From Bacteroidota bacterium (GTDB lineage Bacteria > Bacteroidota > Bacteroidia > Chitinophagales > JADJOU01): 17,322 bases of DNA. Positions 6,929 through 14,943 of this stretch are shown here, one piece after another. A program made the translations under genes and the position numbers. The stretch is taken from NCBI GenBank assembly GCA_016713645.1, contig JADJOU010000031.1, positions 1 to 17,322 of the forward strand, given 5' to 3'. The notes below the pieces were generated by a model, which saw only the letters and a list, made by a program, of their open reading frames with translations, made no database searches and was not told the origin of the DNA. Position 1 is the first letter of the stretch; each line of letters starts with the position of its first letter.

Positions 6929-7342
6929 ATGACGAAAGTATTTGTTGATACAGATGTTTGCATAGACTTGCTATCAGGACGCAAACCTTTCAATAAAACA
7001 GCAGAGATTTTATTTTCACTCGCAGACAATAAAAAGGTCAAGATTTATGTTTCTTCGCTTTCCTTTTCCAACATAGATTATGTTCTGCGTTCACAGTACT
7101 CTTCGACACATTCTAGACAACTCATTGGTAAATTTAAAACACTTGTATCTGTTTTAGCCGTAGACAGTAAGACAATAGATCTTGCGATAGCTTCCGACTT
7201 TAACGACTTTGAAGATGCAATTCAATATGCTTGCGCAATCGAAAACAACTTGACAACGATTATCACGAGAAATATAAAAGACTATAAAAAAGCATCCATT
7301 TCAGTTCTGACTCCTGAGACATTTATGGCACTTCCTGAGTAA
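6929..7342 (+). CDS. vapC: PIN-domain toxin, VapC-like
   Basis: Predicted RNA-cutting toxin of 137 residues, the full length of a PIN domain. Acidic residues at the expected places are D7 (VFVDTDVCIDLL), D96 (DFEDAIQYACA) and D118 (TRNIKDYKKA). The second classical acidic position is in SNIDYVLR (N48, D50), as in the subgroup of Bacteroidota PIN toxins that pair with DUF6364 antitoxins. The C terminus ends SVLTPETFMALPE, also typical of that subgroup. It follows its antitoxin with one base between stop and start. Eight bases after its stop the attC-like palindrome 6 begins. The frame is intact. Confidence 0.9.
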   Translation: MTKVFVDTDVCIDLLSGRKPFNKTAEILFSLADNKKVKIYVSSLSFSNIDYVLRSQYSSTHSRQLIGKFKTLVSVLAVDSKTIDLAIASDFNDFEDAIQYACAIENNLTTIITRNIKDYKKASISVLTPETFMALPE

Positions 7343-7349
7343 GAATTCC

Positions 7350-7474
7350 GCCAACGAATCACCTACATTTTGTCCAAAGGTGAGTTGCTAATTTCAAAAA
7401 AATATAGAATAAGATGTGTTTTTATTCAGCACCAGTTCAGGAGACCCACCCTTCGCAAACTGTCTAAACGTCGC
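7350..7474 (+). repeat. attC-like palindrome 6, downstream of the VapBC-like module
   Basis: Left arm ACATTTTGTCCAAAGGTGAG (7365-7384) pairs with CCCACCCTTCGCAAACTGT (7445-7463) with mismatches and bulges. The outer ends are GCCAACG (from 7350) and AACGTCGC (7467-7474), so the final GTT core is GTC here. The right half, 7419-7472, agrees with 5050-5103 of palindrome 5 at about 43 of 53 positions, including TTTTTATTCAGCA, AGACCC and CTTCGCAAACT. Confidence 0.6.
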
Positions 7475-7622
7475 TTTTTCTTTCCTTCTATCTCCTCCCC
7501 GCATCAATTAGTACCAAAATATCGCAAAATTCACAAGGATACTAGTTCATACAATAAACTTAATCATCCATTTTCGTGTTAATTCGATAAATTAGCCATG
7601 ACAAATCCCGATGTAAAAGACA

Positions 7623-8768
7623 ATGGATGAAATAAAATTTGATTTTGGGAAGGGGTTTATATTTAGTAAACATATTCCCATCCAAACAGATCCTTTTGAA
7701 AAGGTTTTTGATATTTTCAAAGAACTGCTCACGCATACTTCTGGAGATCTCGATGAAGCGCTTGATTGGCTCAAGATGTTGGACAAAGAATATTCCATTT
7801 TTACAGATGAATATACCATCGATGATTTTGTAGAAGACCTCACGAAAAAAGGATATATCAAAGAAGAATTTGAACTCGATGAAGACGGAAATACGGGCGA
7901 GGGAAGCGGCAAAAAATTGCTCACAGCAAAGTTGGAAACAGCCCTTCGCGAATATGCACTCGATCAAATTTTCGGCAAATTAAAAAAGAATGGCATCGGA
8001 AATCATCGCACGACCAAATTGGGCATTGGCGATGAGCGAGATGGTGAGCACAAAACCTACCAATACGGAGATGACAGGGCCATGATCAATATGACCGAAA
8101 GTCTCAAAAATGCTCAAATCAATCATGGAATTCACGATTTAAAAATAACCGAAGAGGATCTCATCGTAGAGGAGTCTAAACACAAAGCTCAGATGAGCAC
8201 GGTATTGATGATTGATATCAGTCATTCCATGATACTCTATGGAGAAGACAGAATTACGCCTGCCAAAAAAGTAGCCATGGCGCTAGTAGAATTAATACAC
8301 AGAAAATATCCAAAAGATACCATTGATATCATCGTTTTTGGCAATGAGGCATGGTCCATTCAAGTGAAAGATCTGCCCTATCTAAGAGTTGGCCCTTATC
8401 ACACCAATACTGTTGCGGGATTGGAATTGGCGATGGATATTCTGAGAAGAAAGAGAAATACCAATAAGCAAATTTTTATGATTACGGATGGCAAACCGAG
8501 TTGCGTACAATTGCCCAATGGAGAGTTTTATAAAAACAGCAATGGTCTTGATGAGATGATTGTGAATCTCTGTTTGAACAAAGCGGCTCAGGCGCGAAAA
8601 TTGAAAATACCCATCACCACTTTTATGATTGCGCAGGATCCATACCTGCGACAATTTGTTGAATTGTTTACGGCACAAAATAAAGGCAAGGCTTTCTTGA
8701 CAGGATTGAAAGGCTTGGGAGAAATGATATTTGAAGACTACGAAAAAAATAGAATTAAAAAAATATAA
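7623..8768 (+). CDS. VWA-domain protein, partner of AAA+ ATPase
   Basis: A 381-residue cytoplasmic protein with a von Willebrand factor A domain in its C-terminal half (about 190-370). The metal-ion-dependent adhesion site is complete: D198, S200 and S202 (DISHSM), T261 or T263 (YHTNT) and D289 (MITDGKPS). The N-terminal half (acidic, EELFELDEDG-like region around 80-95, then ALDQIFGKLKKNG) is not assigned. It is followed after 8 bp by an AAA+ ATPase gene, the usual pairing of ChlD/BchD-like and MoxR-associated VWA proteins, in which ATPase and VWA subunits together act on a target protein or insert a metal. The target here is unknown. No strong promoter was found in the 148 bp before it. Confidence 0.88.
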   Translation: MDEIKFDFGKGFIFSKHIPIQTDPFEKVFDIFKELLTHTSGDLDEALDWLKMLDKEYSIFTDEYTIDDFVEDLTKKGYIKEEFELDEDGNTGEGSGKKLLTAKLETALREYALDQIFGKLKKNGIGNHRTTKLGIGDERDGEHKTYQYGDDRAMINMTESLKNAQINHGIHDLKITEEDLIVEESKHKAQMSTVLMIDISHSMILYGEDRITPAKKVAMALVELIHRKYPKDTIDIIVFGNEAWSIQVKDLPYLRVGPYHTNTVAGLELAMDILRRKRNTNKQIFMITDGKPSCVQLPNGEFYKNSNGLDEMIVNLCLNKAAQARKLKIPITTFMIAQDPYLRQFVELFTAQNKGKAFLTGLKGLGEMIFEDYEKNRIKKI

Positions 8769-8776
8769 TCAAGAAC

Positions 8777-10233
8777 ATGAAGCAAGAAATTACATTTAAA
8801 GCACTCAAAGAATCAGGCTATATCGATCGCAGCATTCATGAAGAGATGAAGGCCAATTTAATTCATAAACTAAGTGCTAAACAGCCCGTATTTGAAGGCT
8901 TATGGGGTTATGAGGACACGGTGATTCCACAACTCAAAAAAGCGATACTAGCGGGACACCATATCAATCTATTGGGATTGCGCGGTCAAGCGAAAACGAG
9001 GATTGCGCGCAATATGATTGAATTGCTCGATGAATACATGCCCATCGTCAAGGGTTCTGAAATCAATGACAATCCATTCAATCCCATTTCGAAATATGCC
9101 AAAGACCTATTGGATGAGCTGGGAGACAATACGCCCATTGCATGGGTGCATCGTTCTGATCGCTTCTTTGAAAAATTGGCAACGCCAGATGTGAATGTCT
9201 CTGATTTGATTGGCGATATCGATCCCATCAAGGCCGCCACTTTAAAACTCCCCTATTCAGATGAAAGAGTGCTTCACTATGGGATGATTCCCCGCGCCAA
9301 TCGATGTATTTTTGTCATCAATGAATTGCCCGATTTGCAAGCCAGGATTCAAGTTTCCTATTCAATATTCTGCAAGAAGGAGATATTCAAATTAGGGGAT
9401 TTCAATTGAGAATGCCTTTGGATATTCAGTTTATATTCACGGCCAATCCAGAAGATTATACCAATAGAGGCAGTATCGTCACGCCATTGAAAGATAGAAT
9501 TGGCTCACAAATTTTCACCCATTATCCAAAATCAATCGCCTTAGCCAGAAAAATCACCGAGCAAGAAGCGCAGATTTCAGGAGAAGATAAGTCAGCCATT
9601 GTGATCGGTGATATTGCAAGGGACTTGTTGAAGCAGGTTGCATTTGCGGCGCGTGAGAGTGAATATGTCGATGCCAAAAGTGGCGTCAGTGCCCGCTTGA
9701 CAATCAGTGCAATGGAGAGTTTAATCGCTGCGGCTAAATTGCGCTTGATTGAAACAGGGTCCGATAAAACGGCTGTTCGCTTGGTCGATTTCGGCTCGAT
9801 TATTCCGGCCATCACGGGAAAAATAGAATTGGTGTATGAGGGCGAACAAGAAGGCGCTGCTGAAGTAGCTCAATTGCTCATCGACCAAGCGATAGTAGCG
9901 GAATTTGAAAAGATTTTCCCTAAAATATCCAAGCTAGAAAAACCAGGCGCCAAGACGCCTTATAGCGGCGTAATCAATTGGTTTAATACAAATGTATTAG
10001 AACTCAACTATACAGATACCGACGAAGACTTCATTGCATCTTTAAAAACGATCACCCCCTTGGTCAAATTGGTTGAAGAATATTGTCCCAATCTCTCTTC
10101 CAATGATCAATTGTTTTGCATGGAAATGGTGATATGGAGTTTGTCTATCAATAAAAAACTTGATAAAATGAAAAGTGAAAATACCTTTTCGTTTGATGAT
10201 GATATCAACAAAAATCCTTTTTCAAATTCATAA
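8777..10233 (+). CDS. MoxR/ChlI-like AAA+ ATPase (frame broken once)
   Basis: Predicted ATPase of about 485 residues that would remodel a partner with the VWA protein encoded upstream. Walker A is GLRGQAKT (residues 67-74). Walker B is CIFVINELPDL, with Asn-Glu (182-183) in place of the common Asp-Glu; this seems usual for this subgroup. After the break come the conserved LFNILQEGDIQIRGF loop, sensor 1 (FIFTANPEDY), an Arg-finger candidate in TPLKDRIG, and the sensor 2 region (SGVSARLTISAMESL). The break lies at 9353-9358 (AAGTTTCC), where one missing base stops the first frame at 9409; the second frame reads back through LFNILQ, which shows that both parts are one gene. The homopolymer context suggests a sequencing error. 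Confidence 0.85.
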
Positions 10234-10344
10234 TGGGAGCCGCTTTCGTTGATTAGAGAAAAGAAAACAGCATTCGAAAAACCTCTTATTTCATCTTAAA
10301 AAATATAACCCAATATTCGAACAAACTATTAAAATAAACAAAAC

Positions 10345-10653
10345 ATGAAACAACCTATTCTTCTTGCATTATTCTTTATTATCTTTGTAGGCGCACATGC
10401 ACAAAAAGTATTTAAGACCTCGCACAAATCAGAAGCAGATAAGATCATCTATGTGACGGGGCATAAGAGCGAGGCCGATATGATTGTGTTTGAAACGAAA
10501 TACAAAAGCGAATCAAAACCATATAGTGGCATTTGGTTTTGGACGGAACACAAGAGCGAAGCAGATTGGAAAGTATATTTTACGAAATATAAAAGTGAAG
10601 CTACTTTAAAAATTTATATAACCAAATATAAGAGCGAAGCTGGGATGAAATAG
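10345..10653 (+). CDS. secreted KSEA-repeat protein, DUF6150 type
   Basis: A 102-residue exported protein. A signal peptide covers residues 1-19 or so (MKQPILLALFFII, cleavage after AHA). The rest is built from six copies of (H/Y)KSE(A/S) at residues 27, 40, 53, 69, 82 and 95, so the period is 13 except for one 16-residue gap that contains SGIWFW. Each unit follows the scheme YKSEAD, two variable residues, then a beta-like IYxTK. I assign it to the DUF6150 family from memory with moderate confidence. The function is unknown; the regular short beta units suggest a small compact repeat fold. It stands between the AAA operon and the TerC gene, which has its own promoter. Confidence 0.8.
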   Translation: MKQPILLALFFIIFVGAHAQKVFKTSHKSEADKIIYVTGHKSEADMIVFETKYKSESKPYSGIWFWTEHKSEADWKVYFTKYKSEATLKIYITKYKSEAGMK

Positions 10654-10674
10654 TATCAACCATCTTAAATGAAC

Positions 10675-10704
10675 TTGTCCATTTCACATTATTGGATATC
10701 TTTA
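10675..10704 (+). promoter_or_regulatory. promoter of the TerC-family gene
   Basis: TTG at 10675-10677, a 19-bp spacer and TATCTTTA at 10697-10704, one base from the TAnnTTTG consensus. The start codon is 23 bp further on, which leaves a short leader. Confidence 0.5.
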
Positions 10705-10727
10705 ATGCGCACTAAAATCTACAATAG

Positions 10728-11417
10728 ATGACAGAAGCAATCATTCCTCTTATTTCACTTATTGCACTCGAAGTAATTCTCGGGATTGACAATATCATAT
10801 TCATATCGATTTTAGCAGACAAATTGCCAGAAAATCAACGAAACAAGCTGCGCTATTGGGGCATTGCGCTCGCAATGGTCATGCGATTGTGTTTATTGGC
10901 ATTTATTTCTTGGATTTTAAAACTAGACCAAACCGTTTTCAATGCATTCGGTATTGACTTTTCAGGCAAAGGACTTATCTTAATATTTGGAGGACTATTT
11001 CTCATCTATAAAAGCACGAAAGAAATTTATCATAAGACAGAGATCAAAAGTGATGAATCTCCTGCTATCCCCCAAGTTAGAAGCTTCCAACGCTTACTTT
11101 CAGAAGTAATTATCTTGGATATTGTATTCTCGATAGACTCCATCATTACAGCTGTGGGCATGGTTCAAGAATTATGGGTGATGTACGTCGCAGTAATCGT
11201 AACGGTGATCATCATGCTATTCGCATCAAAACCGATCAGCGAGTTTATAAGAAAACATCCCTCGTTTAAAATTTTAGCACTTTGCTTTTTAATGATGATT
11301 GGCGTCGCTTTATTAGCGGAGGGATTCCATGTTGAAATACCAAAGGGCTATATTTATTTCTCCATGGCTTTTGCATTTTTGGTCGATATCATTCAGATGA
11401 AAACGATTAAAAAATAA
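10728..11417 (+). CDS. TerC-family integral membrane protein
   Basis: A 229-residue inner-membrane protein with about seven hydrophobic segments. The two inverted halves of the fold each carry the family signature with acidic residues in the membrane: EVILGIDNIIF near the start and DIVFSIDSIITA in the second half. Other members have been linked to tellurite resistance and to manganese export that supports metal loading of secreted enzymes; which of these applies here cannot be told. The short loop after helix 3 (KTEIKSDESPAIP) is the longest soluble part. The length is typical of the short TerC branch without extra CBS domains. It has its own promoter and a stem-loop over its stop codon, so it is probably transcribed alone. 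Confidence 0.92.
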   Translation: MTEAIIPLISLIALEVILGIDNIIFISILADKLPENQRNKLRYWGIALAMVMRLCLLAFISWILKLDQTVFNAFGIDFSGKGLILIFGGLFLIYKSTKEIYHKTEIKSDESPAIPQVRSFQRLLSEVIILDIVFSIDSIITAVGMVQELWVMYVAVIVTVIIMLFASKPISEFIRKHPSFKILALCFLMMIGVALLAEGFHVEIPKGYIYFSMAFAFLVDIIQMKTIKK

Positions 11418-11436
11418 GCAGCATAATCAGCTTATT
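11413..11436 (+). terminator. stem-loop at the end of the TerC gene
   Basis: AATAAGC (11413-11419) pairs with GCTTATT (11430-11436) around a 10-base loop. The left arm includes the stop codon. The stem is AT-rich and weak and no clear T run follows, so termination strength is uncertain. Confidence 0.4.
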
Positions 11437-11489
11437 AAATTGACTAGCTCTAATTCATTCATAAAAACAGCTACTAAAAATAAAAGAAA

Positions 11490-11524
11490 TTGTTTATGTT
11501 TGATATAGCAAATTAAATTTGCTA
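11490..11524 (+). promoter_or_regulatory. promoter with perfect 19-bp palindrome, cyclase gene
   Basis: TTG (11490-11492), a 21-bp spacer and TAAATTTG (11514-11521) form a full Bacteroidota promoter 51 bp before the cyclase start. A perfect palindrome, TAGCAAATT-A-AATTTGCTA (11506-11524), covers the TAAATTTG box. A dimeric regulator bound there would block the polymerase, so this is a good repressor-operator candidate. Confidence 0.55.
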
Positions 11525-11572
11525 GAATAAGTCTTGCTTAATAATTAAGTCCTCACCAAGAATTAAATTAAA

Positions 11573-13563
11573 ATGACAATAGATATTTACATAAAACATA
11601 CAAATCCTAATGATAGGACACAAAAATTTGTTTTAATCTTTAAGAGATCTTTACTCGCAATCTGTTTCTGTTTGTTTGCAGAATTTGCGCAAGGACAATC
11701 AACGCCTGAGGAGTTTTACAACAAAGGAATGAGTGGCTATCAAAGGGCGCTGAAGAGTGAATGAAGACAGTTTGCATAGATTGGCGCTTTTGCTCTGTGT
11801 ATATCACAGCAATATTGGAAATGTCGATAGTGGCAATTATTACTATCACCTAGCAGAAAAAATTGCTCAAAAGCCCGGTGCTGATAAGCAATTGATGATG
11901 AAATGTTTCAAAATCAAAGAAAATATTGTCTTTAACGCCAATAATTATGGAGACCTGATGACATTTTACAGAGAGACCATGGACTATACGAAAAAGCATG
12001 GTTTTGAGGCGGAGTATATACAATTCAAAGTCGGCATGGCAACCTTGATTTTTCAAATGGGCGATGCAAAAAAAGCGATTGATTTACTTTTTGAGGCACA
12101 GAAAGCCAAGGTGCATTTAGAGACAGATACCAGACTGAATATATATGAAACGCTGGGACATATCCATGAATCGCAAAAAGAATATTCAAAGTCGATTTAC
12201 TATTATAAAAAGTATATCGAGACTTCGTATGAATACAAAACTGAAATCACGCGCAATCATTCAATAGCTACTGCCAAAGCCAATTTGGGTTTCATCTATC
12301 AAATTGTCAACAACGACAGCGCTCTTTTAATGCTTCAAGAATCCTATGAATTATTCAAACAGGTAGGCAATCAAGAAGGTCAATACACCGTTTATGCGGG
12401 CGTATTATTAGAAAAAGCCAAAAGAGCATCAGAAGAAAGCAATCGAAAAAGAAATATTCAAATTAGAGCGCGAAGCAGAACCCATTCAAGAAGAAGTTAT
12501 CAATGGAAATTATTGCATCTTGATGATGCGCGCATTCTTTGAAGTGGGGAATAATGCAAAAACGGATTATTACAAAGAAATGGCTGAGAAATTATTAGAA
12601 AGAGAAGGGAATATTTTTGGAAAAATTGAGATGTATGAAACCTACCACAAATCATTGTTTGCGAATAATCGATTCAGAGAAGCTTATATTGCCTATGATA
12701 GTTTGTTTAAAATCAATGATAGATATTTGAGTGACAAACAAAAGAATATATTACTTGAGAATGAGGCCAATCTAAACTATGAAAGAAAGGCAGCCATTGA
12801 AAAAGCGGAATATGAAAGACAGCAAGCAATTAATAAACTCATTATCATCATCGTAATTTTAATCCTGCTCATTGTATCGATCTTTAGTTATTTTATTTTC
12901 CGATCAAGGAAAGCATTGGGTATTGAGAAAGTAAAATCGGATAATTTACTTTTAAATATCTTACCAAAATCTGTTGCTGAGGAATTAAAAGAAAAAGGGA
13001 AAGTACAATCTGAATTGTATAAAAATGTGACGGTGCTATTCACGGATTTTAAAGACTTTACCAAGGTATCAGAGCAACTCACACCGCAAGAATTGGTAGC
13101 GGAGATTGATTACAACTTTAGGGAGTTCGATCGGATTATTTCTAAGTACAATATTGAAAAGATCAAGACCATTGGGGATGCCTATGTATGTGCTGCTGGT
13201 GTGCCTAATCCCAACCCAAATCACGCCCAAGAGATTATTCACGCTGCTATAGAAATAGTCCAATTTGTCAATAATCGAAAGAAAGAACGAGATCTAAAAG
13301 GACTGCCCTCTTTTGGAATCAGGATTGGTGCACATACTGGTGAGATTGTAGCTGGAGTTGTCGGTTCGAAAAAATTCGCCTTTGATATTTGGGGTGATGC
13401 GGTCAATACAGCTGCGAGGATGGAACAGAACTCAGATGAAGGGAAGATCAATATTTCAGGGCAATTGTATGAATTAATTAAAGATGAATTTAATTGTGTT
13501 CACCGAGGAAAGATAATAGCCAAAAATAAAGGCGAATTAGATATGTATTTTATCGAATTATAG
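11573..13563 (+). CDS. TPR-containing membrane adenylate cyclase, class III (two frame breaks)
   Basis: Makes cAMP from ATP, judged from its residues. The N-terminal signal segment is RSLLAICFCLFAEFAQGQ, followed by helical repeats of TPR type (for example YETLGHIHESQKEYSKSIYYYKKYIE), a coiled stretch (ANLNYERKAAIEKAEYERQQ), one membrane helix (about 12838-12900) and the cyclase domain. Metal-binding Asp codons are at 13045 (FTDFKDF) and 13177 (TIGDAY). Lys at 13165 (KIKTIGD) and Asp at 13384 (FDIWGD) are the adenine-specifying pair; guanylate cyclases have Glu and Cys. NTAARME supplies the Asn and Arg that stabilise the transition state. Breaks lie near 11756-11760 (one extra base) and at 12420-12423 (one extra A); beyond the latter the frame reads KAIEKEIFKLEREAEPIQEE. 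Sensor repeats outside, cyclase inside is the likely topology. Confidence 0.85.
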
Positions 13564-13916
13564 TTGGCGGATATTATTGCTAATGATCGGTATTTTTGTT
13601 GGTCTCGGATGTAAATGAAAAATCGAATTTACTAAAAGAACATTTACAATCTGTATTGGTCTTTTTTAGAGCTTATTTTGTTCAAAACATCTACTGATTC
13701 ATGCAAATTCATATTCAAGTCGCCTTATCAATAGATGCCAATAAAACAATATTTAATTAGTCATTCATTGATAAAATCCACAAAGGCAGAAATTTAATTG
13801 GTACAAATAACAAAAAAAACATAGATTCGTATCAATTTTTGAATATCGCCAAACGGGTTCTGCGAAATTTGAAAATTAAAAACTATCCTTATAGAGCCCA
13901 AACTAAATTGACCAAT
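13564..13916 (+). other. intergenic stretch with weak promoter
   Basis: No gene is seen. TTG at 13798-13800, a 21-bp spacer and TAGATTCG at 13822-13829 (one mismatch to TAnnTTTG) could be the promoter for the following gene. An in-frame codon at 13839 would extend that gene by 26 residues without a signal peptide in front, so it is taken as leader. Confidence 0.35.
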
Positions 13917-14858
13917 ATGAAATTTCACAATCTCATCGCCATCGCAGCATTTTTTTGCTTAAATTCCCTCTTCGCTCAGAAAATGGACGGAGTGGTCGGG
14001 CCTAAAATTGTAACAACAAAACCAGCTCCAACTGAATACTTTTTATTAAACAAAGCAACAAAACCACAAAAAGTTGACAGAGAATTACCTGTAGTTTTAA
14101 CTCAATTTAATGTCACTATTCCGCAAGATCAAGAGTTCTATGCGCGCACAGGAAGCGGCAAATTAGATATGAATGATGCTCAGCTATTGCTCAAATTCCA
14201 CATAAGCAATCTAGACAAAGCGAAATTTCAAAAAAGCCACCGACGAATTGGCTGATTATTTAAAAGAGCGTTTGCAGGCGCAAGGATTTAAAATTGGAAC
14301 TTATGCCGATTTTTCTTCGGGTAAAAAATACGAGAGCATGGATAAGAATCCCGCCCCAAAAGGTGAAATTCCACAATTATTCGGTCCAGCATTTCCTATT
14401 CCGGGAGAATTTAAATTGGCAAAAAAAGCAATCATGTTTACTGCTTATGAACAACCCATATTTGCATCTAATTCAATGAAAGCAGCCTATATCGCGATTG
14501 AGAAGAAGATCAATATGCTTTCATTTGGCTTAGTCTTGAACTTCATGGAATTAGAAACCAAAGCAAAGTCAACATTTAATTCAACTTCTCTCAAAATGGG
14601 ATTTAAAAGGCAAATTATGGCGACCCTATAACAATACTAGCAAGCCCAAACATGGCTTCGATGTAGATACAGCCAAATCATAGTGATAGGGCAAAGGATG
14701 CTACCTATGGATATTCCTACGGTAAAGAATTCACGACTAAAATTGACAAGGAAACAGGAGATGTAGAAGTGGACAACGATAAATTTATTGCGGCCTACCT
14801 CGAATTGGGCAAGAGCTATATCGACAATATGACGGAATTAATGGCTCCTTCGAAATAA
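13917..14858 (+). CDS. secreted protein of unknown function (three frame breaks)
   Basis: Not recognised. The ATG at 13917 was chosen because it opens a clear signal peptide (MKFHNLIAIAAFFCLNSLFAQ, cleaved near FAQ). Three single-base insertions split the frame: an extra A at 14230-14235 (join FQK to ATDELADYLKERL), an extra A near 14595-14598 (join GFK to GKLWRPYNNTSKPKHGFDVD), and an extra T near 14680 (join AKS to SDRAKDATYGYSYGKEFTTKID). The joined protein is about 312 residues and ends NMTELMAPSK at 14858. It contains FSSGKKYESMD and an amphipathic stretch FKLAKKAIMFTAYEQPIF. No catalytic motif is apparent. It precedes the chitinase gene with 85 bp between them, and an inverted repeat lies in that gap. 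Confidence 0.65.
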
Positions 14859-14907
14859 GAAGGCTCAAATAAAACAGCATAATAGAAACACCTTTGTGAG
14901 AGCCTTC
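14859..14907 (+). terminator. inverted repeat between secreted protein and chitinase genes
   Basis: GAAGGCTC (14859-14866), directly after the stop codon, pairs with GAGAGCCTTC (14898-14907), leaving a loop of about 31 bases. The long loop and missing T run make it a weak terminator; it might instead act in the leader of the chitinase mRNA. Confidence 0.35.
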
Positions 14908-14943
14908 GTGAAATTAAACTTCAGCACATTACTCAAAAACAAC

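Noticed and set aside
7598..7630. 10-codon leader frame (MTNPDVKDNG) overlapping the VWA start
   Set aside because: Too short to separate from chance; the overlap with the VWA ATG is noted only as a possible translational coupling.
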